From: Clostridiales bacterium
GTDB lineage: Bacteria > Bacillota > Clostridia > Oscillospirales > Oscillospiraceae
Direction of reading: 5' to 3'
Assembly: GCA_029265405.1 (NCBI GenBank)
Contig: JAJUJI010000002.1
Coordinates: forward strand, 186,001 to 250,000
Length of the DNA stretch: 64,000 nt
Part shown: one piece after another, positions 17,798 to 26,495 of the stretch
Layout of the letters: each line of letters starts with the position of its first letter
Numbering within the stretch: position 1 is the first letter of the stretch
Position numbers and translations under genes: made by a program
The notes under the pieces: model-generated
What the model saw: only the letters and a program-made list of their open reading frames with translations
The model's database searches: none
What the model was told of the DNA's origin: nothing

Positions 17798-17992
17798 TCA
17801 GAAGGAAAAGAGGTTCTTAATCAGCCGGAACAGATCGTATATTTCCTGAACGACTATCAGCATTACCACCACAAGGCCGGCTATCGTCACCATAAGGGCC
17901 TGCTCGTCTCTCTTTGAGTGGGACAGCAGCGTATTGAGCACGGCGACTATAATGCCTACCGCGGCGATTTTAAATATCAGGTCGATATTCAA
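17798..17992 (-). CDS. spoIIIAC: Stage III sporulation protein AC
   Basis: A 64-residue protein with two membrane helices (about 4-22 and 31-50). The start MNIDLIFKIAAVGIIVAVLN and the basic inter-helix segment HSKRDEQA match SpoIIIAC, which is always a very short member of the operon. Confidence 0.92.
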   Translation of the reverse strand: MNIDLIFKIAAVGIIVAVLNTLLSHSKRDEQALMVTIAGLVVVMLIVVQEIYDLFRLIKNLFSF

Positions 17993-18003
17993 GCTTTAAC
18001 ACC

Positions 18004-18519
18004 TCAAAAAAGGAGGATGGCCAGCGTCACGCCCGTCCCCAGACCGATAAATGCATTGACTCTGCCTTTTTCCGCCTTGTCCTTTTCCTCCAGCTGGAGA
18101 AAGAGCTCCAGCCGCTTGGCCGCTTTTTCTATGGCCCGGCATTGGTCCTCGGCATTGTAGCGCCCCAGCGATACGCCGAGCTCGCACAGCGCTTCCGCTT
18201 CCTCCGGCAGAAGGCACAAATCCTCGGTTTCCAGCACGGACCTCCGCCAGGATTCGCGGAAGGAACGGCAGCCCCCCTCGTATAGCAGCCTCCGGCATGC
18301 GGCGAACATGTCGCGTGCCGGCGCGGAAACCTCCTGCGAAAGCAGCTCCATCAGCTCCGGCATAGGAGTAAGCATCCCGCCAAGCTCGCTTTTCATGAGC
18401 TCCAGCGCGGCCAGCAATCCTTTTAGGGCCTTTATCCGCTGCTTTGTCCTGCCCGTCGCTCCCAGGCCCAGCAGGGTGCAGCAGCAAATCACCAGTACGG
18501 ACCCTATAATCTTGAGCAT
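18004..18519 (-). CDS. spoIIIAB: Stage III sporulation protein AB
   Basis: A 171-residue protein with an N-terminal anchor (MLKIIGSVLVICCCTLLGLG), an internal helical bundle resembling type II/IV secretion GspF domains, and a C-terminal hydrophobic segment (ALGTGVTLAILLF-like). The ATG at 18519 lies just after the spoIIIAA stop; the longer open frame overlaps spoIIIAA and is not conserved. Conserved segments include RIKALKGLLAALELMKSELG. Confidence 0.9.
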   Translation of the reverse strand: MLKIIGSVLVICCCTLLGLGATGRTKQRIKALKGLLAALELMKSELGGMLTPMPELMELLSQEVSAPARDMFAACRRLLYEGGCRSFRESWRRSVLETEDLCLLPEEAEALCELGVSLGRYNAEDQCRAIEKAAKRLELFLQLEEKDKAEKGRVNAFIGLGTGVTLAILLF

Positions 18520-18520
18520 T

Positions 18521-19378
18521 TTAACAGCTCTCCACGGTATACTTCCGCCTGCCGTTGGCAATCTCAATAAGCACCGCTTTGGCAAAGATGCCCTGCGCCA
18601 GTCCTTTTTTGCTCAATTCGGCTATTTCACGGCCATGCACGGTTGCCAGCAGCTTCACGCCGCAGAGAGCAGCCCTGCTGACGGCTTCAATGTCCCTCTG
18701 GCCGCCTATCTCATCCATGGCTATGTATTGCGGACTCATTGAGCGCAATAGTATTTCTACGCATTCGTATTTCGGGCAAAACTCCATAATGTCCGTATGC
18801 GCTCCGACGTTGAATTCCGGTGTCCCGCCGCGCATGGCCGCAAGCTCTCCCCTCTCATCTATGAGCGACACGCGCCTTCCGCCGTCGGAAAGTCGGCGCA
18901 CTATGTCGCGCAGCAGCGTTGTCTTTCCAGCTCCGGGCGGAGATATGATGACCGCCGATCTGCCGTCTATTTCACGCATGAGCCAGTCCTCTGCGCAGCG
19001 GCATTCTCTCGGAATGCGGATCGACAGCGAGGAGATATGCCTGACGGCTTCCACGCAGTCGTTTTTGACAACGGTTGTCCCGCACAGGCCTATCCTGAAG
19101 CCGCCCTCGGCGGTGACGTAGCCGGCCTTCAAGCTTTCCCTTGCGGCATGGGCCGAGGCTTTTGTCGCCCTTTCTATGACGAAATCAATGTCGGCCGAGT
19201 CCGCCTGAGCTTTCATTTTTGTTTCTCCGAAGGCCGTGGATACAAACAGACCCCTGCCGCAGCGCAGGCGTATCTCCTCGGCCTCGGATCTTATTTTTTC
19301 ATCGGCAAAGAGCAGCTCGTTGCGCATCCTGTCCGGCAGCAGGGCCGCAGCCTTCTCAAACCTTTCGGAATTGTTCAT
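18521..19378 (-). CDS. spoIIIAA: Stage III sporulation protein AA (secretion ATPase)
   Basis: The 285-residue ATPase that powers the SpoIIIA channel, related to type II/IV secretion ATPases. Walker A ISPPGAGKTTLLRDI is near residues 145-159 and SLIDERGELAA forms the Walker-B-like region; MDEIGGQRDIEAVSRAALCGVKLLATVHG carries the conserved aspartate-box and histidine. First gene of the operon, with a possible sigma-E promoter upstream. Confidence 0.93.
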   Translation of the reverse strand: MNNSERFEKAAALLPDRMRNELLFADEKIRSEAEEIRLRCGRGLFVSTAFGETKMKAQADSADIDFVIERATKASAHAARESLKAGYVTAEGGFRIGLCGTTVVKNDCVEAVRHISSLSIRIPRECRCAEDWLMREIDGRSAVIISPPGAGKTTLLRDIVRRLSDGGRRVSLIDERGELAAMRGGTPEFNVGAHTDIMEFCPKYECVEILLRSMSPQYIAMDEIGGQRDIEAVSRAALCGVKLLATVHGREIAELSKKGLAQGIFAKAVLIEIANGRRKYTVESC

Positions 19379-19399
19379 GCTCGTCCCTCCCTCAGGCTA

Positions 19400-19428
19400 A
19401 TACTATGTTGAGGGAGCCGGGATTATTA
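19400..19428 (-). promoter_or_regulatory. Possible sigma-E promoter of the spoIIIA operon
   Basis: Minus-strand TAATAAT (19422-19428), 14-base spacer, CATAGTAT (19400-19407) resembles the sigma-E pattern of Bacillus (about KMATATT - 14 - CATACAHT). The match is partial, but position and spacing suit the known sigma-E control of spoIIIA. Confidence 0.4.
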
Positions 19429-19474
19429 CCCGGTTTGAGCCCGGCTTATTTTGCCGGAGAGCTGAATTTTGCGC

Positions 19475-19503
19475 TTGAAATTTTGCCGCCCTTATGCTAA
19501 TAT
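19475..19503 (+). promoter_or_regulatory. Promoter of the tRNA-Gly gene
   Basis: -35 TTGAAA (19475-19480), 17-base spacer, -10 TAATAT (19498-19503), ending 17 bases before the mature tRNA start. It diverges from the spoIIIA promoter. Confidence 0.65.
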
Positions 19504-19520
19504 GATTGAGCATCAAATTT

Positions 19521-19594
19521 GCGGGCGTAATTCATCGGTAGAATGCAAGCTTCCCAAGCTTGATAGGTGGGTTCGACTCCCATCGCCCGCTCCA
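19521..19594 (+). tRNA. tRNA-Gly (anticodon CCC)
   Basis: A complete cloverleaf: acceptor stem GCGGGCG with CGCCCGC, D-arm closed by ATTC/GAAT, anticodon stem CAAGC/GCTTG around the loop TTCCCAA, and a T-arm with loop TTCGACT. The anticodon at loop positions 3-5 is CCC, reading GGG glycine codons. Discriminator T and CCA are encoded. It is a single-gene transcription unit with its own promoter and terminator. Confidence 0.93.
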
Positions 19595-19597
19595 CAT

Positions 19598-19634
19598 AAA
19601 AAACAGGCTTGCTTTAGCAGCAAGCCTGTTTTTT
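19598..19634. terminator. Terminator of tRNA-Gly, shared with convergent MATE gene
   Basis: A 15-base-pair perfect stem (19598-19612 with 19620-19634) and a 7-base loop; A-tract and T-tract flank it, so it works on both strands between the tRNA and the minus-strand MATE gene. Confidence 0.85.
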
Positions 19635-19647
19635 ATGCAGCATGCCG

Positions 19648-20994
19648 TTATACGGTCTCCCTGAGCGCGCTTTTTTTGGTAAGGCTCCTGTACGCTATCG
19701 GGCACATAGCCAGATCCGCCGCGGTGCCGAAGTACCAGGCCCAGAAGAGGCCTGTATAGCTGTCGAGCGCTTTTGTCAGTATGAAGCACATGGCGACGCG
19801 TATGGTGAAATCGAGCAAGGTCATCAGCAGGAATACGTTTACCTTGCCCGCTCCGCGAAGGAGCCCGCCTGTGGTTATGACAAAGCAAATGAGCAGATAA
19901 TCCGGTGAAATTATCCTCAGGTAATCGACGCCGACACTTACTACGTCTCCCGCGTTCTTCACGCTTACAAACAGGCCTATCAGCCTGGCCGGAAAGACCT
20001 GCATTACAGCTATAACCGCGACCGTCAGGGAAAGGCATATCAGAGTCGAGGCCTTGTAGCCCTGCTTGACGCGTCCGATCTCGCCCGCGCCAAGATTCTG
20101 GGCCGTGAAGCTGGAGAGGGCTATGCCCAGGGTATTGAAGCTCATGTAGGCGAAATTGTGTATCTTCGCCGCCGCCTCATAGCCGGCGACGACGGCGGTT
20201 CCCAGCGTATTGACAAGGCTCTGGACTATGGTATGGGCCAGCGCGACGCAAGCCTGCTGTATTATGCTGGGTATGGCTATGCGGCTCATCTCGGCCAGCA
20301 GCCTCCTGTCAAACAGCCTTACCCGCTCCCCGTCCGAAACGCCGCGGAGCTTTCTTGTCATAAAGGAAATCGAGAGTACAGCGGCCGCGCTCTGGGATAT
20401 AACGGTAGACCAGGCCGCGCCGTTTACACCCAGATGGAGATGCCTTACCGCCGTATATGACAGTATTACGTTCATGAGCGAGGACATGAGCAAAAAATAA
20501 AGCGGCCGCTTCGAATCCCCGAGGCCGGTGAATACTGCCGTGGCCGTGTTGTAGGCAAACATCGGTATAACGCCTATGGAGTAAATAAAAAGATACCCGG
20601 ACGCTCTGTCGAAAATTTCGGCGTTGGCGTTCAAAAGGCTCATAAGAGGCCGGCTGAGGCACATGCCCAGACAGGCCATTGCGGCGCCTAGGATGCCGAG
20701 CGAAAAAATCGCGGTATAGACGGCGCTTTTCATTTCGGCGAGCTTTTTCGCGCCGAAAAGCTTCGATATAACCACGGAGCAGCCCATTGTTGAGCCGGTG
20801 GCCACGGCTATGAAAAACAGGGTTATGGGATATGCCGCTCCCACCGCCGCGAGGCTGCCGGAGCCGGCGAACTTTCCCACAATCACGCTGTTGGCTATAT
20901 TGTAAAGCTGCTGGAGCGCGGTGCTCAGCAGCAGCGGTATGGAAAACGACCATATAACCTTCGACGGCTTTCCGGCCGTCAGATAATTGAGCAT
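19648..20994 (-). CDS. MATE family efflux transporter
   Basis: A 448-residue polytopic protein with about 12 hydrophobic segments in two related halves, as in multidrug and toxic compound extrusion proteins driven by Na+ or H+. Family blocks include SIPLLLSTALQQLYNIANSVIVGKFAGSGSLAAVGAAYPI, GSTMGCSVVISKLFGAKK, VNGAAWSTVISQ and AIPSIIQQACVALAHTIVQSLVNTLGTAVVAGYEAA. The substrate is unknown. It is monocistronic, with its own promoter and a shared terminator. Confidence 0.9.
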   Translation of the reverse strand: MLNYLTAGKPSKVIWSFSIPLLLSTALQQLYNIANSVIVGKFAGSGSLAAVGAAYPITLFFIAVATGSTMGCSVVISKLFGAKKLAEMKSAVYTAIFSLGILGAAMACLGMCLSRPLMSLLNANAEIFDRASGYLFIYSIGVIPMFAYNTATAVFTGLGDSKRPLYFLLMSSLMNVILSYTAVRHLHLGVNGAAWSTVISQSAAAVLSISFMTRKLRGVSDGERVRLFDRRLLAEMSRIAIPSIIQQACVALAHTIVQSLVNTLGTAVVAGYEAAAKIHNFAYMSFNTLGIALSSFTAQNLGAGEIGRVKQGYKASTLICLSLTVAVIAVMQVFPARLIGLFVSVKNAGDVVSVGVDYLRIISPDYLLICFVITTGGLLRGAGKVNVFLLMTLLDFTIRVAMCFILTKALDSYTGLFWAWYFGTAADLAMCPIAYRSLTKKSALRETV

Positions 20995-21028
20995 ATCTCT
21001 GGCTTCCTTTCCGGGCGTGGCTTTCTTA

Positions 21029-21057
21029 ATATTAACCGCAGCGCCGCCTCAAGTCAA
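21029..21057 (-). promoter_or_regulatory. Promoter of the MATE transporter gene
   Basis: Minus-strand TTGACT (21052-21057), 17-base spacer, TAATAT (21029-21034), about 30 bases ahead of the start codon. Confidence 0.65.
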
Positions 21058-21080
21058 CCTCATGTTAACAGCAAACAAAA

Positions 21081-21113
21081 GGCTGTGCCAAAATTAAGCG
21101 TTTTGACACAGCC
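21081..21113 (-). terminator. Terminator of glyS-transketolase operon
   Basis: GGCTGTG and CACAGCC arms (21081-21087, 21107-21113) with a further CAAAA/TTTTG pairing inside; the minus-strand exit is followed by TTTTGTTT. It ends the operon that finishes with the transketolase C-terminal subunit. Confidence 0.7.
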
Positions 21114-21151
21114 CTGGAAGCGCAAATTTATAAATGCGATTCTTGCCCGGG

Positions 21152-22123
21152 TTATTTTCTCTCTATGGCGCGCTTGGCGTATTCCGCTATCCTTTCGGCG
21201 GTAAGTCCGTATTCTTTCCTAAGGAAATCCTCGGTGCCGACCTGGCCGAAACGGTCGTCCGTGCTTACCATTTCAACAGGGACCGGGACTGTTTTGACAA
21301 CAGCCTCTGCCACGGCGCCTCCCAGTCCGCCCAGGCTGTTGTGGTTTTCGGCGGTTACTATGGCGCCGGTTTCCTCGGCGCAGCGGGCTATGAGCTCGGC
21401 GTCTATCGGCTTCCAGGTGAACATGTCCACCACCCGGGCAAACACGCCTTCCGCAGCAAGCATGTCGGCCGCCTTCAGCGCTTCGGCAACCATGATGCCG
21501 CTTGCTATGAGCGTAACGTCTGAGCCGTTTCTCAGCACGTTGCCCTTGCCTATAGTAAAGGTGCTCCCCTTTTCATATATGCTCATTGCGTTCTTTCTGG
21601 CCATCCTTACATAGTATACGCCGTAAACGTCGGCAAGCTGGCGCACTATGTCGGCTAGAGCCACCGTGTCGCAGGGCTCAATGAGAGTGATTCCCGGTAT
21701 CCCCCTCAATACCGCCATGTCCTCGAAGGGCATATGAGTTCCGCCGTTGTAAGCGGCCGTGACGCCGGGATCCGTGCCTATGATCCTGACGTTTAGCCTG
21801 GCGTAGGCGGCAGAAACATAGATCTGGTCGCAGACCCTCCTTGTGGCGAAGGGCCCGAAGCTGTGGCAGAAGGGCACCTTGCCGGTAAGCGATAGCCCGG
21901 CGGCAACGCCTATCATGTTTGCCTCGGCTATGCCGCACTGTATGGCCCTGTCCGGATAGGCCTTGAAGAAGGGCTTCATTCCGGATGAACTAATAAGGTC
22001 CGCGTCGAGGGCGACTATGCTTTTGTTTTTTCCGGCAAGCTCCATGAGCGTTGCGCAGTATACGTCGCGCATCAGCTCCTCGCTTTTGACTATTTTATCC
22101 AGCACCTTATACATCTTTGCCAC
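21152..22123 (-). CDS. Transketolase, C-terminal subunit
   Basis: The pyrimidine-binding and C-terminal half of a split transketolase, which moves two-carbon units in the non-oxidative pentose phosphate pathway. The 323-residue protein has the conserved start RDVYCATLMELAGKNKSIVALDADL, EANMIGVAAGLSLTG (with the catalytic glutamate that activates thiamine diphosphate) and PFCHSFGPFATRR. Its start lies 3 bases after the N-terminal subunit gene. Confidence 0.9.
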   Translation of the reverse strand: MAKMYKVLDKIVKSEELMRDVYCATLMELAGKNKSIVALDADLISSSGMKPFFKAYPDRAIQCGIAEANMIGVAAGLSLTGKVPFCHSFGPFATRRVCDQIYVSAAYARLNVRIIGTDPGVTAAYNGGTHMPFEDMAVLRGIPGITLIEPCDTVALADIVRQLADVYGVYYVRMARKNAMSIYEKGSTFTIGKGNVLRNGSDVTLIASGIMVAEALKAADMLAAEGVFARVVDMFTWKPIDAELIARCAEETGAIVTAENHNSLGGLGGAVAEAVVKTVPVPVEMVSTDDRFGQVGTEDFLRKEYGLTAERIAEYAKRAIERK

Positions 22124-22126
22124 CCC

Positions 22127-22984
22127 CTATTTAAGCAGCGCCGCGCGGGCCTGCTCCAGCGCTTCGTTTGCCTTTGCAAGCGCCTCGTCGAGCTGAGCCT
22201 GCGTGAAATTGATATGGTGGTTGGCAAGCACATCCTCTGCAAAGGAGCAGCCTCTGCCCTTCTTGGTATGCATGACTATGGCGCTGGGCGCTCCCTTGAA
22301 GGCTTTCGCGTCCTCTATGGCCCTATAGAGCTTCTCTATATTGTGCCCGTCAGCCTCGATGGTGTTCCAGCCGAAGGCTCTAAGCTTACCGGCCAAATCG
22401 CCGGTATCCATGACGTCCCTGGTGTAGCCGTCAAGCTGCTGGCCGTTTGCGTCGATGAAGGCTATCAGGTTGTCCAGCGCGTAATGCCGCGCGAACATGA
22501 AGCCTTCCCAGTTTTGCCCCTCGTCGCACTCGCCGTCGCCTATAATCACGTAGGTAGTCGAGTCCCTGCCGTCCATCCGGTCGCCCAGGGCGATGCCAAT
22601 GGCCGCCGATATGCCCTGACCCAGCGAGCCTGTGGTCATGTCGATGCCGGGCGTCTTGTTCCTGTCGCAATGGCTGGGCAGCCTGCCGCCGCCCTGATTT
22701 AGCTCCCTGAGCATGGACTCCGGAAAAAAGCCCTTCATGGCCAGCGTAGCGTAAACCGCCGGTCCGGCGTGTCCCTTGGATACGACAAGCTTGTCTCTGT
22801 CCGGCCAATCGGGCCTTGCCGGGTCGTAGCGCATGAACTCGCCGTATAGCAGCGCTATGAGCTCGACTATGGACATGGCTCCCCCAACGTGGCCGAAGCC
22901 GATGTAGCCGAACTCAGCCAGCGTCTTTACCCTTATTTCCTCGGCAAAGACCCTCAGCTCCCTGTATCTTATGCTTTTGCTCAT
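22127..22984 (-). CDS. Transketolase, N-terminal subunit
   Basis: The thiamine-pyrophosphate-binding half of split transketolase. The start at 22984 (MSKSIRYRELRVFAEEIRVK) is preceded by GAGGTTT. Motifs: GHVGGAMSIVELIALLYGEFMRYDP, SKGHAGPAVYATLAMKG, TGSLGQGISAAIGIALGDRM and the TPP motif GDGECDEGQNWEGFMFARHYALDN. Placed directly downstream of glyS; the two subunit genes lie close together, as expected for an obligate complex. Confidence 0.9.
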   Translation of the reverse strand: MSKSIRYRELRVFAEEIRVKTLAEFGYIGFGHVGGAMSIVELIALLYGEFMRYDPARPDWPDRDKLVVSKGHAGPAVYATLAMKGFFPESMLRELNQGGGRLPSHCDRNKTPGIDMTTGSLGQGISAAIGIALGDRMDGRDSTTYVIIGDGECDEGQNWEGFMFARHYALDNLIAFIDANGQQLDGYTRDVMDTGDLAGKLRAFGWNTIEADGHNIEKLYRAIEDAKAFKGAPSAIVMHTKKGRGCSFAEDVLANHHINFTQAQLDEALAKANEALEQARAALLK

Positions 22985-23046
22985 AATCAAACCTCGAAGC
23001 TTTAAATATCGTTTAGCGCGGGACGGCCTCCCTTCCCGCCGCAGAA

Positions 23047-24447
23047 TCAAAACGCAATTTTACCGGAAATATAGTCTTCCAGCTCGTCGATTTTAACGCG
23101 CACCTGCGACATGCTATCCCTGTCGCGCACGGTGACGCAGCCGTCGTTCTCGCTTTCAAAATCGTAGGTCACACAGAAGGGCGTTCCTATCTCGTCCTGC
23201 CTGCGGTAGCGCTTTCCTATCGAGCCGGCCTCGTCATAGTCCGCCATGAAGCTTTTTTGCAGCCTATGGTATATCTCTTCGGCCTTGGGCCCCAGCTTTT
23301 TTGAAAGCGGAAGGACGGCGCACTTTATTGGCGCCAGGGCCGGATGCAGGCGCAGAACGGTTCTTACGTCGTTCTTTTCGGCGTCCACGACCTCCTCGTC
23401 GTAGGCGTCCACAAGAAAGGCCAGCGTAACACGGTCGGCTCCGAGCGAGGGCTCTATGACGTAGGGTATATATTTCTCTCCGGTTTCCTGATCGAAATAC
23501 TCCATGCTTTCGCCGCTTTCATTCTGGTGGGCCTTGAGGTCGAAATCGGTCCTGTCGGCGACGCCCCAAAGCTCGCCCCAGCCGAAGGGGAAAAGAAACT
23601 CAAAATCGGTCGTGGCGTTGGAATAGTGGGACAGCTCCTCCTTCTCATGGTCGCGCAGCCGCAAGTTTTCGGGCTTCATGCCCAGAGAAAGCAGCCAGTC
23701 GCGGCAGTAGGACCGCCAATAGTCGAACCATTCAAGGTCGGTTCCGGGCTTGCAGAAAAATTCAAGCTCCATCTGCTCGAATTCCCTGGTCCTGAATATG
23801 AAATTTCCGGGCGTAATCTCGTTCCTGAAGGATTTACCTATTTGGCCGACGCCGAAGGGCACCTTGCGGCGTGCGGTGCGCTGGATATTCTTGAAGTTGA
23901 CGAAGATTCCCTGGGCGGTTTCCGGCCGCATGTAAAGCTCGGTGCTGCTGTCCTCGGTTACGCCCTGATGGGTCTTGAACATGAGGTTGAACTTGCGTAT
24001 CTCGGTGAAGTCCTTTTTTCCGCAGACGGGGCAGGGTATGCCCTTTTCCTTTATATAAGCTACAAGCTCGTCATTGCTCATCTTTTCTATATGCGCGTCG
24101 GCTATATTGTTTTCCTTATTCCAGTCCTCCGCCAGCTTGTCGGCGCGGTGCCGGGCTTTGCAGGACTTGCAGTCTATGAGCGGGTCGTTGAAGGTCGCCA
24201 CATGGCCGGAGGCCACCCAGACGCGGGGATTCATCAGTATGGCAGAGTCCAGCCCCACATTCCAGGGCGACTCCTGGACGAATTTTTTCCACCAGGCGCG
24301 TTTGATATTGTTTTTAAGCTCCACGCCAAGGGGACCGTAGTCCCAGGAGTTGGCCAGCCCGCCGTAGATCTCGCTGCCGGCGTATACGAAGCCCCTGCCC
24401 TTGCACAAGGCCACAAGCTTGTCCATTGTTTTCTCTGTATTAAGCAT
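23047..24447 (-). CDS. glyQS: Glycyl-tRNA synthetase (alpha2 type)
   Basis: A class II homodimeric glycyl-tRNA synthetase of 466 residues. Class II motif 2 ([14 protein letters not shown]) and motif 3 ([13 protein letters not shown]) are present. Two cysteine pairs, CKSCKARHR and CPVCGKKDF, in the insertion form a zinc site. The N-terminal [33 protein letters not shown] is diagnostic. It is driven by a consensus sigma-A promoter; no T-box leader fits in the short 5' region. Confidence 0.95.
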   Translation of the reverse strand: MLNTEKTMDKLVALCKGRGFVYAGSEIYGGLANSWDYGPLGVELKNNIKRAWWKKFVQESPWNVGLDSAILMNPRVWVASGHVATFNDPLIDCKSCKARHRADKLAEDWNKENNIADAHIEKMSNDELVAYIKEKGIPCPVCGKKDFTEIRKFNLMFKTHQGVTEDSSTELYMRPETAQGIFVNFKNIQRTARRKVPFGVGQIGKSFRNEITPGNFIFRTREFEQMELEFFCKPGTDLEWFDYWRSYCRDWLLSLGMKPENLRLRDHEKEELSHYSNATTDFEFLFPFGWGELWGVADRTDFDLKAHQNESGESMEYFDQETGEKYIPYVIEPSLGADRVTLAFLVDAYDEEVVDAEKNDVRTVLRLHPALAPIKCAVLPLSKKLGPKAEEIYHRLQKSFMADYDEAGSIGKRYRRQDEIGTPFCVTYDFESENDGCVTVRDRDSMSQVRVKIDELEDYISGKIAF

Positions 24448-24496
24448 TCCATCGTCTCCAACATATACTCAGGGTTATATTTTGTCAGTGTTGACA

Positions 24497-24524
24497 ATTA
24501 TATACTATACGTTCGCATTGTCAA
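24497..24524 (-). promoter_or_regulatory. Consensus promoter of glyS, embedded in an inverted repeat
   Basis: Minus-strand TTGACA (24519-24524), 16-base spacer, TATAAT (24497-24502): both hexamers perfect. The -35 lies in one arm and the base after the -10 in the other arm of the inverted repeat TTGACAAT (24491-24498) / ATTGTCAA (24517-24524). Confidence 0.8.
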
Positions 24525-24554
24525 TGACGGTACGGGGCCAATCTATTATTTTTG

Positions 24555-24583
24555 TTGCATTTGACGCAAGCATAAACTAAAAT
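24555..24583 (+). promoter_or_regulatory. Possible promoter of mnmG-mnmA
   Basis: TTGCAT (24555-24560), 17-base spacer, TAAAAT (24578-24583), about 35 bases before the mnmG start. Diverges from the glyS promoter. Confidence 0.5.
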
Positions 24584-24617
24584 ATGCGGGTAAAATATGC
24601 TGAAAGGATAAGCATGA

Positions 24618-26495
24618 ATGGATTTTATAGCGGGAGCCTGTGAAGTCGCGGTAATCGGGGCCGGACACGCCGGCATAGAAGCCGCCCTTGCCGCCGCCCG
24701 CATGGGCCTCGAAACCATAATATTTACTGTAAACCTTTACGCCATCGGCAACATGCCCTGCAATCCGGCCATAGGCGGCACCGGCAAGGGACATCTTGTC
24801 CGTGAGTTGGACGCGCTGGGCGGCGAAATGGGCAAAGCGGCGGACCGGGCGTGCATACAATACCGCATGCTTAACTTGGGCAAGGGGCCTGCGGTATACT
24901 CTCTGCGCGCTCAGGCGGACAAGCGCGAATATGAAAAGATTATGAAGCACACGCTCGAAAAGCAGGAGCGTCTCAATATAAAAATAGCCGAGATAGTGGA
25001 AATAGGCGTGGAAAACGGCCAAGTCGCCTTTGTCAAGACGCAGACAGGAGCCGTTTACTCCTGCAAGGCCGCCGTAATCTGCACGGGCACCTTCCTGCGC
25101 GGCAGGACCATAGTCGGAGAGGTGGCGCGGGACAGCGGGCCGGACGGGATGCCCGCGACCCTCCCGCTCGCGGACTGCCTTAAAAGGATGGGGCTGAACA
25201 TTCTGCGCTTTAAAACCGGAACCCCTCCCCGTGTGAACGCCCGCACCATAGATTTTTCGCAGCTTGAGCCGCAGCCCGGCGACCCGGAGCCCGAGCCTTT
25301 TTCGTTTGAAACCAAGGCGCCCCTTAAAAACAGGGCGGTATGCTATCTTACCTACACCAATGAGGAAACGCACAGAATCATACGTGAAAACCTGCACAGG
25401 AGCCCCCTTTTCGGCGGCGTGATACAGGGAGTCGGTCCACGCTACTGCCCGTCCATAGAGGACAAGGTAGTCCGCTTTGCCGACAAGAAGCGTCACCAGC
25501 TTTTTATAGAACCCATGGGTCTGGACACGGAGGAAGTCTACATCCAGGGCTTCTCCTCCTCAATGCCGGAGGAGGTCCAAATACGGATGCTGCGCACAGT
25601 CAAAGGGCTCGAGCATGCGGAAATCATGCGTCCGGCTTATGCGATAGAGTACGACTGTCTGGACCCGCTTGAGCTCAGGCCTACGCTGGAGCTCAAAAAA
25701 ATATCCGGGCTATACGGAGCGGGCCAGTTCAACGGCACCTCCGGCTATGAGGAAGCCGCCGTCCAGGGCTTTGTTGCCGGCGCGAACGCGGCTCTTAAAA
25801 TACTCGGCCGCGAGCCTCTTATTATTGACCGCAGCGAGGGCTATATAGGCACGCTTATTGACGATCTTGTAACCAAGGGCACCAACGAGCCCTATCGCAT
25901 GATGACCTCCCGCAGCGAATACAGGCTTCTGCACCGGCAGGACAACGCGGACATAAGGCTGATAGAAAAGGGCTACAGGATCGGGCTCGTTTCCGAGGAA
26001 CGCTATAGGGCGGTACTGGATAAATACAAGGCTGTCGAAGGGGAAATAGCCCGTCTCGGTTCGACATACCTTGCCCCGTCGCCCGAGCTTAAGGCTTTCC
26101 TTGAGGCCAGGGGAACGACAGCGCCCGCTTCCGGCGCAAGCCTTGCCGAGCTGCTGCGCCGCCCGCAGGTGGACTACGCTTCCCTTTCTCCCTTCGACCA
26201 GGCCAGGCCCAGGCTGGACAGGGCCGTTTGCGAGCAGGTAGAGATATCGATAAAATACGAGGGCTATATCAAGCGCCAAATGAAGCAGGCGGAGGAATTC
26301 AGGCGCATGGAGAGCCGCAGGCTGCCGGCGGACATAGACTACATGGCTATCCACGGGATAAGAATTGAGGCGCGGCAAAAGCTGAGCAAAATACGGCCCG
26401 AAAACTTCGGCCAGGCTTCGAGGATCTCCGGCGTAAACCCGGCGGATATTGCAGCGCTCATGGTATATCTTGAAAAGATTGGCAGGCAGCCATGA
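24618..26495 (+). CDS. mnmG: tRNA uridine-5-carboxymethylaminomethyl modification enzyme MnmG
   Basis: The FAD- and NADH-dependent partner of MnmE, adding a (carboxymethyl)aminomethyl group at C5 of wobble U34. The 625-residue protein has the FAD dinucleotide motif [21 protein letters not shown] at about 10-30, [46 protein letters not shown] and [17 protein letters not shown]. The C-terminal MnmE/tRNA-binding helices include the YEGYIKRQ and INPADI-like segments. It overlaps mnmA by 4 bases (ATGA), coupling two enzymes that act on the same wobble uridine. No mnmE lies in the window. Confidence 0.95.
   Translation: MDFIAGACEVAVIGAGHAGIEAALAAARMGLETIIFTVNLYAIGNMPCNPAIGGTGKGHLVRELDALGGEMGKAADRACIQYRMLNLGKGPAVYSLRAQADKREYEKIMKHTLEKQERLNIKIAEIVEIGVENGQVAFVKTQTGAVYSCKAAVICTGTFLRGRTIVGEVARDSGPDGMPATLPLADCLKRMGLNILRFKTGTPPRVNARTIDFSQLEPQPGDPEPEPFSFETKAPLKNRAVCYLTYTNEETHRIIRENLHRSPLFGGVIQGVGPRYCPSIEDKVVRFADKKRHQLFIEPMGLDTEEVYIQGFSSSMPEEVQIRMLRTVKGLEHAEIMRPAYAIEYDCLDPLELRPTLELKKISGLYGAGQFNGTSGYEEAAVQGFVAGANAALKILGREPLIIDRSEGYIGTLIDDLVTKGTNEPYRMMTSRSEYRLLHRQDNADIRLIEKGYRIGLVSEERYRAVLDKYKAVEGEIARLGSTYLAPSPELKAFLEARGTTAPASGASLAELLRRPQVDYASLSPFDQARPRLDRAVCEQVEISIKYEGYIKRQMKQAEEFRRMESRRLPADIDYMAIHGIRIEARQKLSKIRPENFGQASRISGVNPADIAALMVYLEKIGRQP

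Noticed and set aside
19381-19640. Integration site or mobile element at the tRNA-Gly gene
   Set aside because: No integrase, no duplicated tRNA 3' end and no change of gene content next to the tRNA.
24448-24617. T-box leader for glyS
   Set aside because: The region is too short after the promoter and has no T-box core sequence.
24546-25496. A 316-codon minus-strand open frame overlapping mnmG and the glyS promoter
   Set aside because: It covers the conserved FAD-binding region of mnmG in antisense and crosses the divergent promoter region.
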